From contig NZ_JALKBC010000008.1 of NCBI RefSeq assembly GCF_023015865.1, positions 62,001-126,000 on the forward strand: a stretch of DNA of 64,000 nucleotides, read 5' to 3'. Shown in pieces: positions 43,809-52,893 of this stretch. The translations under genes were made by a program, and so were the position numbers. Numbering within the stretch: the stretch's first letter is position 1; each line of letters starts with the position of its first letter. A model generated the notes under the pieces. The model was not told the origin of the DNA. It did not search any database and was given only the letters and a program-made list of their open reading frames with translations. The DNA comes from Arenibacter sp. F26102 (GTDB lineage Bacteria > Bacteroidota > Bacteroidia > Flavobacteriales > Flavobacteriaceae).

Positions 43809-45518
43809 ATGAAAAAAATATTTATAACCCTATTAGCCATTACAGCACTTTCTGCTTGTGATATTGACCGCTACCCATATGGGAGCATGGACTCGGAGAC
43901 TATTGTCAATGACCCGGATGCTTCCCTAGAATCATTGCTCACTGGGATGTATGCCCAGTTAAAGACCTGGTCCGATCCCATGCACCGTTGCGGTGAGTAT
44001 GCAGGAGACAATATGATGATCCGTGGATCATCTACGGATGCCTTCTACGAATTTATCTCGTATGCACGTACACCCAATAACTATCGTTTGACCCAGTTTT
44101 GGGATTCGGGCTATAAGGCAATTGCACAAGCTTCCAACATTATTGGGATGATCGATGAAGGACAGAATGCAGAAATTGATAGTAAGATAGGAGAATCCTA
44201 CTATGTTAGAGGTATGTTGTATTTCTACCTATGTCGGGCTTACGGCCGTCCTTATTACCAAAACCCTCAAACAAACCCGGGTGTACCTATCGTTAACGGT
44301 ACTCCAGAAGACATCATTAATCTGGAGCTTCCTGATCGTGCCACGGTCAAAGAAACTTACGAGCAAGCCATCAGTGACTTAAAGAAGGCAGAAGAATTGC
44401 TCTCCGTGGACAAGGGTCCAATTTTCGCTTCCAAAGAAGCTGCTCAGGCCATGCTGTCCCGTATTTATCTTTATATGAGTGGTACCTATACAACACCGAA
44501 TCCAGAATATGCACAACTTGCCGTAGACTATGCGGATAAGGTTATCAACTCAGGAAAGTACTCCTTGTTGCCTAGAGAGCAATTTATGAAGTACAATACT
44601 TTTGTACCAGAGAACAATGCGGAGACCATATTTGCCATAAAACGTGTGGCTTCTGAATATTCAGGCTATGATCACTATTATGGTGTTGGGGGCATGTATG
44701 CCAACATTGGTGGTATGGGCTGGGGAGAAATGTATGCCAGTGCCAAGTATATCGATTTGTTGGACGAAACCGGTCGCAATGACTGGCGTACGGATAGTTA
44801 TAATATGGTAGATGCACGTGCTGCATTTATCGAACCTACCTACTCCACAGATGCCAACACCGGTGAATATACCGAAGTATTCCGTTTTATTAAGGAAGAT
44901 GGCGATGTTTTAAACTATGTACAGGCAGAAACCACCCGCAACGGTGGCATTATAACCGCTAAAGACGGGGACGACACCTATACCCTTATTCCTGTAGACA
45001 CCGATCAGGAGATCTATTCCATTCTATATAATGATGGAAAAACCTATACCGGTGTAATAGATAACTTCATTACACTAAACCGTGTCTATCCTCAATTTTA
45101 CATAACAAAAGCTTCAAAAGAAGGAGAGGATACCCATTTACACTCCCCGCTCATCAGCCGATTAGGTGAAATTTACCTAAACCGTGCCGAGGCGTATGCA
45201 AAACTGAAAAATTATGATGCCGCAATCATTGATCTAAACACCATCAGAGAGCGTGCCATTGTAGGCGGAGGATACAGCTCATTGGATGCTTCCAATGCAA
45301 GTGAACGAATTGATAAAGAGCGACAACTGGAACTTGCTTATCAGGCAGAGCGAAGTTATGACGTATTCCGCAATGGAAAAGAACTTACACGCCAGTATCC
45401 AGGACCTCACAATCAATTTGAAGATATATCTGCTACTGACTTCCGTGTAGTGTACTACATTCCACAAGATGCCATTAATTCGTATCCTGGTACACTAACA
45501 CAGAATCCGACACAATAA
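43809..45518 (+). CDS. SusD/RagB-type glycan-binding lipoprotein of the PUL
   Basis: 569 residues with a lipoprotein signal (LLAITALSAC, cysteine at 17). It has the helical SusD pattern: Y-V-R-G-M-L-Y-F-Y-L-C-R-A-Y-G-R-P-Y near residue 140, AISDLKKAEELL, then SRIYLYMSGTY, and a C-terminal RLGEIYLNRAEAYAKLKNYDAAIIDLNTIRERA followed by ERQLELAYQAERSYDVFR. It is the surface lid of the SusC encoded 11 bases upstream. A strong terminator follows the gene, closing the GH109-SusC-SusD side of the PUL. Confidence 0.94.
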   Translation: MKKIFITLLAITALSACDIDRYPYGSMDSETIVNDPDASLESLLTGMYAQLKTWSDPMHRCGEYAGDNMMIRGSSTDAFYEFISYARTPNNYRLTQFWDSGYKAIAQASNIIGMIDEGQNAEIDSKIGESYYVRGMLYFYLCRAYGRPYYQNPQTNPGVPIVNGTPEDIINLELPDRATVKETYEQAISDLKKAEELLSVDKGPIFASKEAAQAMLSRIYLYMSGTYTTPNPEYAQLAVDYADKVINSGKYSLLPREQFMKYNTFVPENNAETIFAIKRVASEYSGYDHYYGVGGMYANIGGMGWGEMYASAKYIDLLDETGRNDWRTDSYNMVDARAAFIEPTYSTDANTGEYTEVFRFIKEDGDVLNYVQAETTRNGGIITAKDGDDTYTLIPVDTDQEIYSILYNDGKTYTGVIDNFITLNRVYPQFYITKASKEGEDTHLHSPLISRLGEIYLNRAEAYAKLKNYDAAIIDLNTIRERAIVGGGYSSLDASNASERIDKERQLELAYQAERSYDVFRNGKELTRQYPGPHNQFEDISATDFRVVYYIPQDAINSYPGTLTQNPTQ

Positions 45519-45571
45519 TTGACGGTGTAAATCAGAGAAATAGGTGAAAGCCTATAGTATATAGACCTCAA

Positions 45572-45620
45572 AAAAATGGTTTGCTTTGGAAATTAAAACC
45601 TTCCAAAACAAACCATTTTT
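45572..45620 (+). terminator. Rho-independent terminator after susD
   Basis: AAATGGTTTG-x-TTTGGAA (about 45575-45592) pairs with TTCCAAAA-CAAACCATTT (45601-45618), with a slight mismatch in mid-stem. A runs precede it and T runs follow, so it may also act on the opposite strand. Confidence 0.82.
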
Positions 45621-45710
45621 CATTATTCCCCAAGTACAAAGTGTTCCCCACCCTAATTACAAAACAGTCGGGACACGTACATTATCAATACTACTAATTA
45701 TACTTAAACA

Positions 45711-45748
45711 AAAAAATCCCAAACATGTGGAATGCTTGGGATTTTTTT
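45711..45748. terminator. Terminator of the Gfo/Idh/MocA gene at 45767-47083
   Basis: AAAAAATCCCAA (45711-45722) pairs with TTGGGATTTTTT (45736-45747) around a 13-base loop. The run on the minus strand begins 19 bases after the stop of the gene at 45767. Confidence 0.82.
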
Positions 45749-45766
45749 GTTAAAAGTAGTTTCTTC

Positions 45767-47083
45767 TTAAATCACTACGGTCTTCCCTGGAGTTGGTATA
45801 TTATAGGTACCATCCGCATTGGGCTGAACTGGTGCCGGCGAATCCCAAGTTAAGTTATCCGGTGCAAGATCAATATTGGAAGTCATTGCCTCTTCCCATT
45901 TAATTACTTGGCCGGAATAGGTAGCCATTCTACCAACAATGGCGCTCATAGTACTCATAGCACCATTCTCGGCATCTGTAATAACTCCCTTGTTTCTGAT
46001 AGATTCGAAAAGTTTAATATGCTCCACCTGGTATGGGTTTGGATCATCTTTACCACGATGTGTAAATATTTCCCCTCCATCGTAATTCTTGATAAAGGTA
46101 TTATCCCCGTAAGTTTCAATAGTCCCTTTGGTACCTTGAAAAGTTTCTGCTACTCTACTCATGGTCTCCGGCATATGACGACATTGACTGGCGATTACTG
46201 CACCACTTGGGTAGGTGTATTCTACAAAATGATGATCAAAAATTTCACCATGGTCCTTTCCTGTTCTTACTTGTCTCCCACCAAACCCTTGAGCTGAAAT
46301 AGGATATTCTCCAATAAACCAGTTGGCCACATCAATGTTATGGATATGCTGTTCCAAAATATGGTCGCCACACAACCAGTTAAAATAGTACCAATTGCGC
46401 ATCTGGTATTCCAATTCCGATTGTCCAGGTTGTCTTTCTCTAACCCATACTCCCCCACTGTTCCAGTATACCTGGCCAGATACTATTTTTCCGATTTTGT
46501 TATCCTTTATTTGTCGCAACCCAGCCAAATAGTTGTCCTGATAATGTCTTTGAAGACCTACAACAACATTTAATTTTTTATCCTTAGCTACTTGTGCTGC
46601 AGCCAATACCTTCCTTACTCCAGGGATATCTGTAGCAACTGGCTTTTCCATGAATACATGCTTTCCTGCATTTACCGCATATTCAAAATGCTGTGGTCTA
46701 AATCCCGGAGGAGTGGCCAAGATAACCACGTCTGCCATATCTATTGCTTTTTCAGCCCCATCAAAACCAACAAACTGATTTTTCTTGTCTACGTTGACCT
46801 TTTTAGTCCCAGCAAATTCCTTTTGCAAGTTCATTAAGCTACCCTGCAACCGATCTTCAAAAGCATCGGCCATAGCCACCAATTCCACGTTGGGATCTGC
46901 ATGCAAGGCCTGTTGTGCCGCACCTGTACCACGACCACCACAACCAATTAGGGCAATCTTCAATTTCTTATCGTTGGCTACATTTACCATGGCATTCATC
47001 TGCATGGTAGGCAAAATCAATGCCCCTGATACCAAGGCACTGCTCTTAACAAAATCTCTTCTACTATTTTTAGTATTGGTCAT
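45767..47083 (-). CDS. Tat-exported Gfo/Idh/MocA-family oxidoreductase
   Basis: 438 residues. A twin-arginine signal (S-R-R-D-F-V-K, then SSALVSGALILP) sends the folded protein, with its cofactor, to the periplasm. A Rossmann domain follows (IALIGCGGRGTG, about residues 42-53), with the EKP catalytic-loop motif in FMEKPVAT and a GDHILEQHIHNID segment in the C-terminal half. The family oxidises or reduces sugars and their derivatives with NAD(P). It is on the opposite strand to SusD, converging on it, at the right edge of the PUL; its role there is likely sugar modification, but the substrate is unknown. It is not GH109: it keeps EKP and lacks the YPTHG motif. Confidence 0.88.
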   Translation of the reverse strand: MTNTKNSRRDFVKSSALVSGALILPTMQMNAMVNVANDKKLKIALIGCGGRGTGAAQQALHADPNVELVAMADAFEDRLQGSLMNLQKEFAGTKKVNVDKKNQFVGFDGAEKAIDMADVVILATPPGFRPQHFEYAVNAGKHVFMEKPVATDIPGVRKVLAAAQVAKDKKLNVVVGLQRHYQDNYLAGLRQIKDNKIGKIVSGQVYWNSGGVWVRERQPGQSELEYQMRNWYYFNWLCGDHILEQHIHNIDVANWFIGEYPISAQGFGGRQVRTGKDHGEIFDHHFVEYTYPSGAVIASQCRHMPETMSRVAETFQGTKGTIETYGDNTFIKNYDGGEIFTHRGKDDPNPYQVEHIKLFESIRNKGVITDAENGAMSTMSAIVGRMATYSGQVIKWEEAMTSNIDLAPDNLTWDSPAPVQPNADGTYNIPTPGKTVVI

Positions 47084-47325
47084 GACTTTCTTAATTAGTT
47101 TAGTTTTTAGAGTTTAAAATTAAATGTGATATGACTTGTTCCAAAAATTTGAGGACAAGTACGGGTGGTCAAGATAGAGATTAATTTGGAAACGTACAAT
47201 GTACAGTTTTACAGAATGGCATCGATTATGTTAAATATTCCTTTTTTTACCAAAATAGCTTTTAAAAAATTGATTTACCTCAAAAAAAAGCCGCCTTACA
47301 TTCTATCCCTCAAAACGATGGCATC

Positions 47326-47835
47326 CTATAATTTTGATTTACTTTCGGTTTCATCCGGCATAAATTTCCGATGTTTCTCCATCATCATATTCTGAAGGGA
47401 GTCCATTTGTTGGAATAATTGTCGCATATCCGAAAAATTATTGGCTCGCTGCCTTTCAAAAAAATCATCAAAAAATTGGTTCCCGATCATCAGGGAATCC
47501 TTTTCAAAAAACCGACCTAAATCATGGTCTTCAAAAAAGGATGATAAATTGCCTTGGAAAAAAAACTTCATTGAATTCATAATACTATCCAGATTCATCT
47601 CCTTGCGCAAGTTGCCAAGATTGTCATAGGAGTAGGAATATATCGAATCATACCCTATAACGTTCCCCTCCTCATCATATTTTTCATCAACCTTCCAACT
47701 TATTTTCGGTTTATGAACGGAAAGACTATCCGTATTTTTTTCAATCAAATCATCTTTGGCCTTACTTTGGTCGTTCTGTGCCTGGCATCCAGCCACCATA
47801 AAGCCCAACAAAAGTGCAAACACAAATTTTTTCAT
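47326..47835 (-). CDS. Uncharacterised lipoprotein (169 aa)
   Basis: 169 residues with a clear lipoprotein signal (MKKFVFALLLGFMVAGC, cysteine at 17). The mature part is polar, rich in D, E, S, M and F, with predicted helices (DSIMNSMKFFFQGNLSSFFEDHDLGRFFEKD; FSDMRQLFQQMDSLQNMMMEKHRKF). I recognise no domain. It stands alone, with no partner gene in operon distance on its strand. Its place beside the GH63/debranching cluster is probably accidental. Confidence 0.68.
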   Translation of the reverse strand: MKKFVFALLLGFMVAGCQAQNDQSKAKDDLIEKNTDSLSVHKPKISWKVDEKYDEEGNVIGYDSIYSYSYDNLGNLRKEMNLDSIMNSMKFFFQGNLSSFFEDHDLGRFFEKDSLMIGNQFFDDFFERQRANNFSDMRQLFQQMDSLQNMMMEKHRKFMPDETESKSKL

Positions 47836-48033
47836 CTTAAAAATTTTTAATTAAACTTCCTTTATTTATTGGTAATAAGCCACAAAAAAAATGCCATCAA
47901 AGTTGTTAATTAAACCGCTGTCAGGTTAAAAATGTGTTAAACATATATTATCTTTAATTGTCAGATAAGGGTGCCATCATACAGAATCATATATTGTTGG
48001 GCAGCCCTAAACTTTTTATACGGCAATAACTAA

Positions 48034-50670
48034 ATGACTAAAAATAAAATAACAAAGGAACAAAAGCGATTGGACGATTCCCGATCCAAAGTAAAGGATT
48101 GGCATAAATGGGGGCCCTATTTAAGTGAGCGGCAATGGGGGACGGTTAGGGAAGATTACAGTCCGGATGGAGATGCCTGGAACTACTTTTCCCATGAAGA
48201 TGCACGAAGCAGAGCCTATAGATGGGGAGAAGATGGGATTGCTGGTATATCCGACCGATATTGTAATCTTTGCTTTGGAATAGCCCTATGGAACGGTAAG
48301 GATCCTATTCTGAAGGAGCGACTTTTTGGCTTAACAGGGCCTCAAGGGAATCACGGGGAAGATGTTAAGGAATTGTATTACTATTTGGAGAATACTCCTA
48401 CCCATTCCTACATGAAACATCTGTACAAATATCCGCAGAACGAATTTCCCTATATTGAATTGGTAGAAGAAAACAGGAGACGTGGAAAAAACGAATTGGA
48501 GTACGAGCTCTTGGATACTGGTATTCTAGACAACAATGAATATTTTGATGTGGTTACGGAATACGCCAAGGCGGACAACGAAGACATTCTCATAAGAATA
48601 TCTATTAGCAATAGGAGTTCCAAACCAGCTCCCATTCATGTTCTACCCACGCTTTGGACCAGGAACTTATGGAGTTTTGTAGGGATGCCAAAAAAACCAC
48701 TTATTAAAAAACAAACCCATAAAGGCCAAACCTTTGTCTCTATAGACCATATTTATGTAGGCAACTATAACCTTTATTTTGAAGAGTCGACCCGACTGTT
48801 GTTTACCGAGAACGAGACCAATATGGAGAAGGTCTATGCACAGCCCAATGATCACCCCTATAAAAAAGATCTCTTTCACAATTCTGTGGTGAACGATGAT
48901 TATTCCATAATTTCCAAAAATAATCAGGGCACCAAATTCGCACCCTTGTACGAGATGAACCTTAAGGGCGGGGAAACAAAAACAATTAAATTGAGGTTGA
49001 CCGCCTCCTCATTGGAAGCCCCGTTCGATCAGGGTTACGAAACTGCTTTTACTAAAAGAATCCAAGAATCCCAAGAATTTCTGGATGCTACTTTTAAATC
49101 GGTATCCAAAGAAGCCAAAGAAATACAGAAACAGGCTATTGCCGGTCTTTTATGGTCCAAGCAATATTACAATTATGAAGTTGAAAGGTGGCTGAACGGA
49201 GACCATAAAGAAATGCCGCCCCCAAAAGAGCGTTTTAACGGAAGAAACAAAGAATGGAAGACATTAAGGAACCATGATATCCTTGCTATGCCGGACAATT
49301 GGGAATATCCTTGGTTCGCAGCCTGGGACACCGCATTCCATTGTGTTAGCCTAGCTTTGGTTGATTCCAGTTTCGCCAAGGACCAACTGTTGCTATTTAC
49401 CAAAGAATGGTATATGGCACCGAACGGACAGATTCCGGCATATGAGTGGAATTTTAGCGATGTTAATCCACCTGTCCAAGCCTGGGCCTCCCTACAGGTT
49501 TTTCAAATGGAAAAAAAGAGGACCGGCAAAGGAGATCTTATCTTTTTAAAACGAATGTTTAACAAATTGGCCCTAAATTTTACCTGGTGGGTAAACAGGG
49601 AAGATAGTCTTGAAAACAATGTTTTTGAAGGAGGATTTCTAGGCCTGGATAATATTGGTGTCTTTGATCGTAGTAAGGATATACCAGGAGGCGGGGTCTT
49701 GGAGCAGGTAGATGGAACGTCATGGATGGCCTTATACTGCCTAAATATGTTGGAGATGGCCCTTGAAATAGCATTGGAAGACGTATCTTTTGAGGATATG
49801 ACCATGAAGTATTTTGGCCATTTTGTCTTTATCGCAGAAGCTTTGAATAATATAAGTCAGGAGTATAACGGATCATGGGATGAAAGCCAAGGTTTTTTCT
49901 ATGACAAATTGATATTCCCTAATGGGGAATCCATGCCCATTAAAGTGCGTTCCATTTCCGGATTGTTATCGCTTACAGCTGTATTGAACATTAAAAAGGA
50001 ATATCTGGACAAACTTCCAAGATTTAGAAGAAGTATGGAATGGTTCCGTAGACACCGGATAGAGAACGCTAAATATCAGGTGATGGAGGAATATTCGCAT
50101 GACCAGGATGTATTATTGTCCTTGGTACCAAAGGATCGCTTGGAGAAACTGATCGGAAGCATTTTGGATGAAAAGGAATTTCTTTCCGAATATGGCATCA
50201 GGTCCTTATCCAAGGTACATGAAAATCCTTATACCATCGCCATAGATGGTACCACTTATGGGATAAATTATGAACCTGCAGAATCCAGTACCGGGCTTTT
50301 TGGAGGAAACTCTAACTGGCGAGGGCCTATTTGGATGCCGATGAACTATTTATTTATTAATTCCTTAAGGGAATATCACAGTTATTTTGGGAACAAGTTA
50401 ATATTCACCTACCCAACCGGAAACGGCAAAACAATGAATTTAAAGGATATTACTGATGAAATTGGCAAGAGATTGATAAAACTTTTCGAAAAGGATGCGG
50501 ACGGCAATAGGCCTATTCACCTTTTGCACAAAGAGAAATACCAAGACCCCCATTTTAAGGACCTTATCCTGTTCTATGAGTATTTTCATGGAGATAGTGG
50601 TAGAGGTGTTGGGGCGTCACATCAAACCGGATGGACCGCTTTGGTGGCAAATTTAATGGAAGAAATATAA
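48034..50670 (+). CDS. GH63-like (MGH1-type) glucosidase
   Basis: 878 residues, no signal peptide, so cytoplasmic. The N-terminal third (RLDDSRSKVKDWHKWGPYLSERQWGTVREDYSPDGDAWNYF) and the (alpha/alpha)6 catalytic part are those of bacterial GH63-like MGH1 glucosidases. WFAAWDTAFHCVSLAL contains the acid-type aspartate; NWRGPIWMPMNYLFI and GASHQTGWTALVA lie near the C-terminus. Such enzymes hydrolyse alpha-glucosidic bonds; the exact substrate (trehalose-like, glucosylglycerate or alpha-glucans) is not predictable. It is followed after seven bases by a debranching enzyme, so the pair likely degrades an alpha-glucan inside the cell. Confidence 0.87.
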   Translation: MTKNKITKEQKRLDDSRSKVKDWHKWGPYLSERQWGTVREDYSPDGDAWNYFSHEDARSRAYRWGEDGIAGISDRYCNLCFGIALWNGKDPILKERLFGLTGPQGNHGEDVKELYYYLENTPTHSYMKHLYKYPQNEFPYIELVEENRRRGKNELEYELLDTGILDNNEYFDVVTEYAKADNEDILIRISISNRSSKPAPIHVLPTLWTRNLWSFVGMPKKPLIKKQTHKGQTFVSIDHIYVGNYNLYFEESTRLLFTENETNMEKVYAQPNDHPYKKDLFHNSVVNDDYSIISKNNQGTKFAPLYEMNLKGGETKTIKLRLTASSLEAPFDQGYETAFTKRIQESQEFLDATFKSVSKEAKEIQKQAIAGLLWSKQYYNYEVERWLNGDHKEMPPPKERFNGRNKEWKTLRNHDILAMPDNWEYPWFAAWDTAFHCVSLALVDSSFAKDQLLLFTKEWYMAPNGQIPAYEWNFSDVNPPVQAWASLQVFQMEKKRTGKGDLIFLKRMFNKLALNFTWWVNREDSLENNVFEGGFLGLDNIGVFDRSKDIPGGGVLEQVDGTSWMALYCLNMLEMALEIALEDVSFEDMTMKYFGHFVFIAEALNNISQEYNGSWDESQGFFYDKLIFPNGESMPIKVRSISGLLSLTAVLNIKKEYLDKLPRFRRSMEWFRRHRIENAKYQVMEEYSHDQDVLLSLVPKDRLEKLIGSILDEKEFLSEYGIRSLSKVHENPYTIAIDGTTYGINYEPAESSTGLFGGNSNWRGPIWMPMNYLFINSLREYHSYFGNKLIFTYPTGNGKTMNLKDITDEIGKRLIKLFEKDADGNRPIHLLHKEKYQDPHFKDLILFYEYFHGDSGRGVGASHQTGWTALVANLMEEI

Positions 50671-50677
50671 TTGTAAT

Positions 50678-52648
50678 TTGGAAGATTTTTTTAATAAGGA
50701 ATGGTTGGTTACGAACGGATTGGGCGGTTATGCCTCTGGTGCTGTCAACGGTGCCAATACTAGGCAGTACCACGGCCTTTTAGTGGCTGCCCTTGAACCA
50801 CCTACCGATAGAATGGTGGTAGTTGCCAAAATAGAAGAACGGGTCCTTTTAGATGGCCAATATCATAATCTATCCTCCAATCAATATCCAAAAGTGGTTT
50901 TTCCCGAGAGCGGGCACTATTTAAAGAGTTTTGATGTAAACCCTACTCCTTCATGGCAGTTTGCTGGAAATAATTGGGATTTGTATAAAAATATAAAAAT
51001 GATTCCTGGGTCCAATACCACGGTGGTGACCTATACAAACAATGGCATAGCACCATTGGTTTTGGAGTTACATCCTCTCTACGCTTACAATGACTTTCAT
51101 ACTACCTTTCACGAAGCTTCAAGTTATAATTTTTTTACAGAATTCAATGAGGGACATTTAAAAACATTCCCAAAATACGGAAGTCAGCCCGTTTTTACTG
51201 GCTGGACATCGGGACAGTTTTTTGAAGACCGTTCTTGGTTTAAAAATATTATTCTTCCAAAGGGTAAATCCCGAGGCTTAGGGTCTCTTTGCGACTATTA
51301 CCGAATTGGATATCTTGTGCATGAGTTGCAACCGGGGGAAGATCTTACCTTGTACTTCACAGTTGAAGATGACATCATAAAAAATGGTCTAAAAAATCTT
51401 CCAGCCCTTGGCAACGAAAAACAAAAATCCCGCAATAAGAAGCTTCAAACTGGGTTTTTCAAAGACCTTATGGCATCAGGAGAGCAATTTTTGGTGCAAA
51501 GAAAATCTACCAATAGTATGTCTATTATTGCAGGCTATCACTGGTTTACGGATTGGGGAAGGGATACTATGATCGCAATGCGCGGATTGACCATAGCTAC
51601 TGGTAACCAAGCGCTATCAAATTCTATATTGAATACCTTTTTCAAAAGTGTTGATCAAGGCATGATACCGGATCGCTTTCCAGATAACGCCAAAGACCCT
51701 GTTCACTATAATACTATTGACGCAACCTTATGGCTTTTTGTAGCGAGCTATGATTACCATCAAAAATTCAAGGATCTTCAATTTTTAAAAAGTCATATTT
51801 CAATATTGAAGGATATATTGGACCAACATATTTCCGGGGCACGTTACAATATTCACATTACCGAAGAAGGATTTATTTATGGTGGGGAGCCCAATGTTCA
51901 GCTTACATGGATGGACGCCATCGTAGGTGGAAAGGTAATTACCCCAAGAATTGGCTGTCCGGTAGAGATCAATGCCCTTTGGTACAATGCCCTTAAAATT
52001 TACGAAAATTTCTGTAGTGTTCTTAAAGTGGAAATTGATGCCTGCTATTTGAGTTTAGTAACTAGGTTTGAAACCAATTTTACTAAATATTTCACTAATC
52101 CGCAAGGAACCTTATACGATGTAATCGTACCTGGGATTTCGCAGGACAACACCTTCCGTCCCAATCAAATTTATTGCCTTAGCCTACCCTTCACCGTTTT
52201 TAATATTGACCAACAAAAGTCCATTTTCGAAGCTGTGAAACATAGACTTTATACCCCATTTGGACTTCGCACTTTAGATCAGGACAATCCGGATTATAAG
52301 CCGAATTATGAAGGAAATCAATGGTCTCGTGACCATGCTTATCATCAGGGAACCGTATGGCCGTTTTTACTATATGAATATTTTCAGTCCTTTTTCAACA
52401 TATACGGAACTACCTTGGAGAATAAAAAAAAGGTCCTGTCTGAATTGGAACCATTAAAAGAGCATTTCTATTTCTACAATGGCATTCATTGCATTTCCGA
52501 AGTCTTTAACGGGGATGATCCCAAGGAAGGAAAAGGATGCATCCATCAGGCCTGGTCCGTTGCCGCCATTATTAAACTATATGTAGATTATGGCTTGGAC
52601 AAAATTGAAAATAAAAGTGAAAGTGAAGTATCGGTTAAATTGGGGTAA
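50678..52648 (+). CDS. Glycogen debranching enzyme (amylo-alpha-1,6-glucosidase)
   Basis: 656 residues from a TTG start; there is no ATG earlier in the frame, and TTG GAA GAT directly follows the upstream gene (seven-base gap). The N-terminal domain (WLVTNGLGGYASGAVNGANTRQYHGLLVAA) and the C-terminal (alpha/alpha)6 domain with DWGRDTMIAMRGL, TWMDAIVGG, PVEINALWYNAL, QWSRDHAYHQGTVWPF and CIHQAWSVAAI are those of archaeal-type and bacterial GDEs. It cuts alpha-1,6 branch points of glycogen. The short gap to the GH63-like gene indicates an operon and a common alpha-glucan substrate. There is no signal peptide, so it acts in the cytoplasm. Confidence 0.88.
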   Translation: MEDFFNKEWLVTNGLGGYASGAVNGANTRQYHGLLVAALEPPTDRMVVVAKIEERVLLDGQYHNLSSNQYPKVVFPESGHYLKSFDVNPTPSWQFAGNNWDLYKNIKMIPGSNTTVVTYTNNGIAPLVLELHPLYAYNDFHTTFHEASSYNFFTEFNEGHLKTFPKYGSQPVFTGWTSGQFFEDRSWFKNIILPKGKSRGLGSLCDYYRIGYLVHELQPGEDLTLYFTVEDDIIKNGLKNLPALGNEKQKSRNKKLQTGFFKDLMASGEQFLVQRKSTNSMSIIAGYHWFTDWGRDTMIAMRGLTIATGNQALSNSILNTFFKSVDQGMIPDRFPDNAKDPVHYNTIDATLWLFVASYDYHQKFKDLQFLKSHISILKDILDQHISGARYNIHITEEGFIYGGEPNVQLTWMDAIVGGKVITPRIGCPVEINALWYNALKIYENFCSVLKVEIDACYLSLVTRFETNFTKYFTNPQGTLYDVIVPGISQDNTFRPNQIYCLSLPFTVFNIDQQKSIFEAVKHRLYTPFGLRTLDQDNPDYKPNYEGNQWSRDHAYHQGTVWPFLLYEYFQSFFNIYGTTLENKKKVLSELEPLKEHFYFYNGIHCISEVFNGDDPKEGKGCIHQAWSVAAIIKLYVDYGLDKIENKSESEVSVKLG

Positions 52649-52893
52649 ACCTTAAATCAAGGAATAAATTCATTTGCTCCCCACCCTGTTAGCCTTTAAA
52701 ATCAAGTTAAATCTTAAATGGCATGCCACCCCTCGTAATATGGTTGAGCTAAAATAAAAAGCCAACATAGTGCTTGGCGTTAGTTGGGTAAAATGGGCGA
52801 TTTTGAGATATTTTGTAAAATCTCACCTATGAGTAAAGATATTTTGTATTTTTTGAGAACCAATTAACAACCGATCAAATTAATCCAATTACA
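52649..52893. other. Intergenic region with inverted and direct repeats
   Basis: 245 bases with no gene. A hairpin GCCAA-N8-TTGGC (52761-52778) has an A run on its left side, so it would terminate a minus-strand transcript, but no minus-strand gene lies upstream of it. Next to it, TGAGAT and ATCTCA (52804-52825) flank a TTTTGTAAA loop. AGATATTTTGTA occurs at 52806-52817 and again at 52837-52848, 31 bases apart. These repeats lie 45-90 bases before the Gfo gene at 52894. Confidence 0.5.

Noticed and set aside
45767-47083. A second GH109 gene.
   Set aside because: It keeps the EKP motif of ordinary Gfo/Idh/MocA enzymes and lacks the YPTHG catalytic segment.
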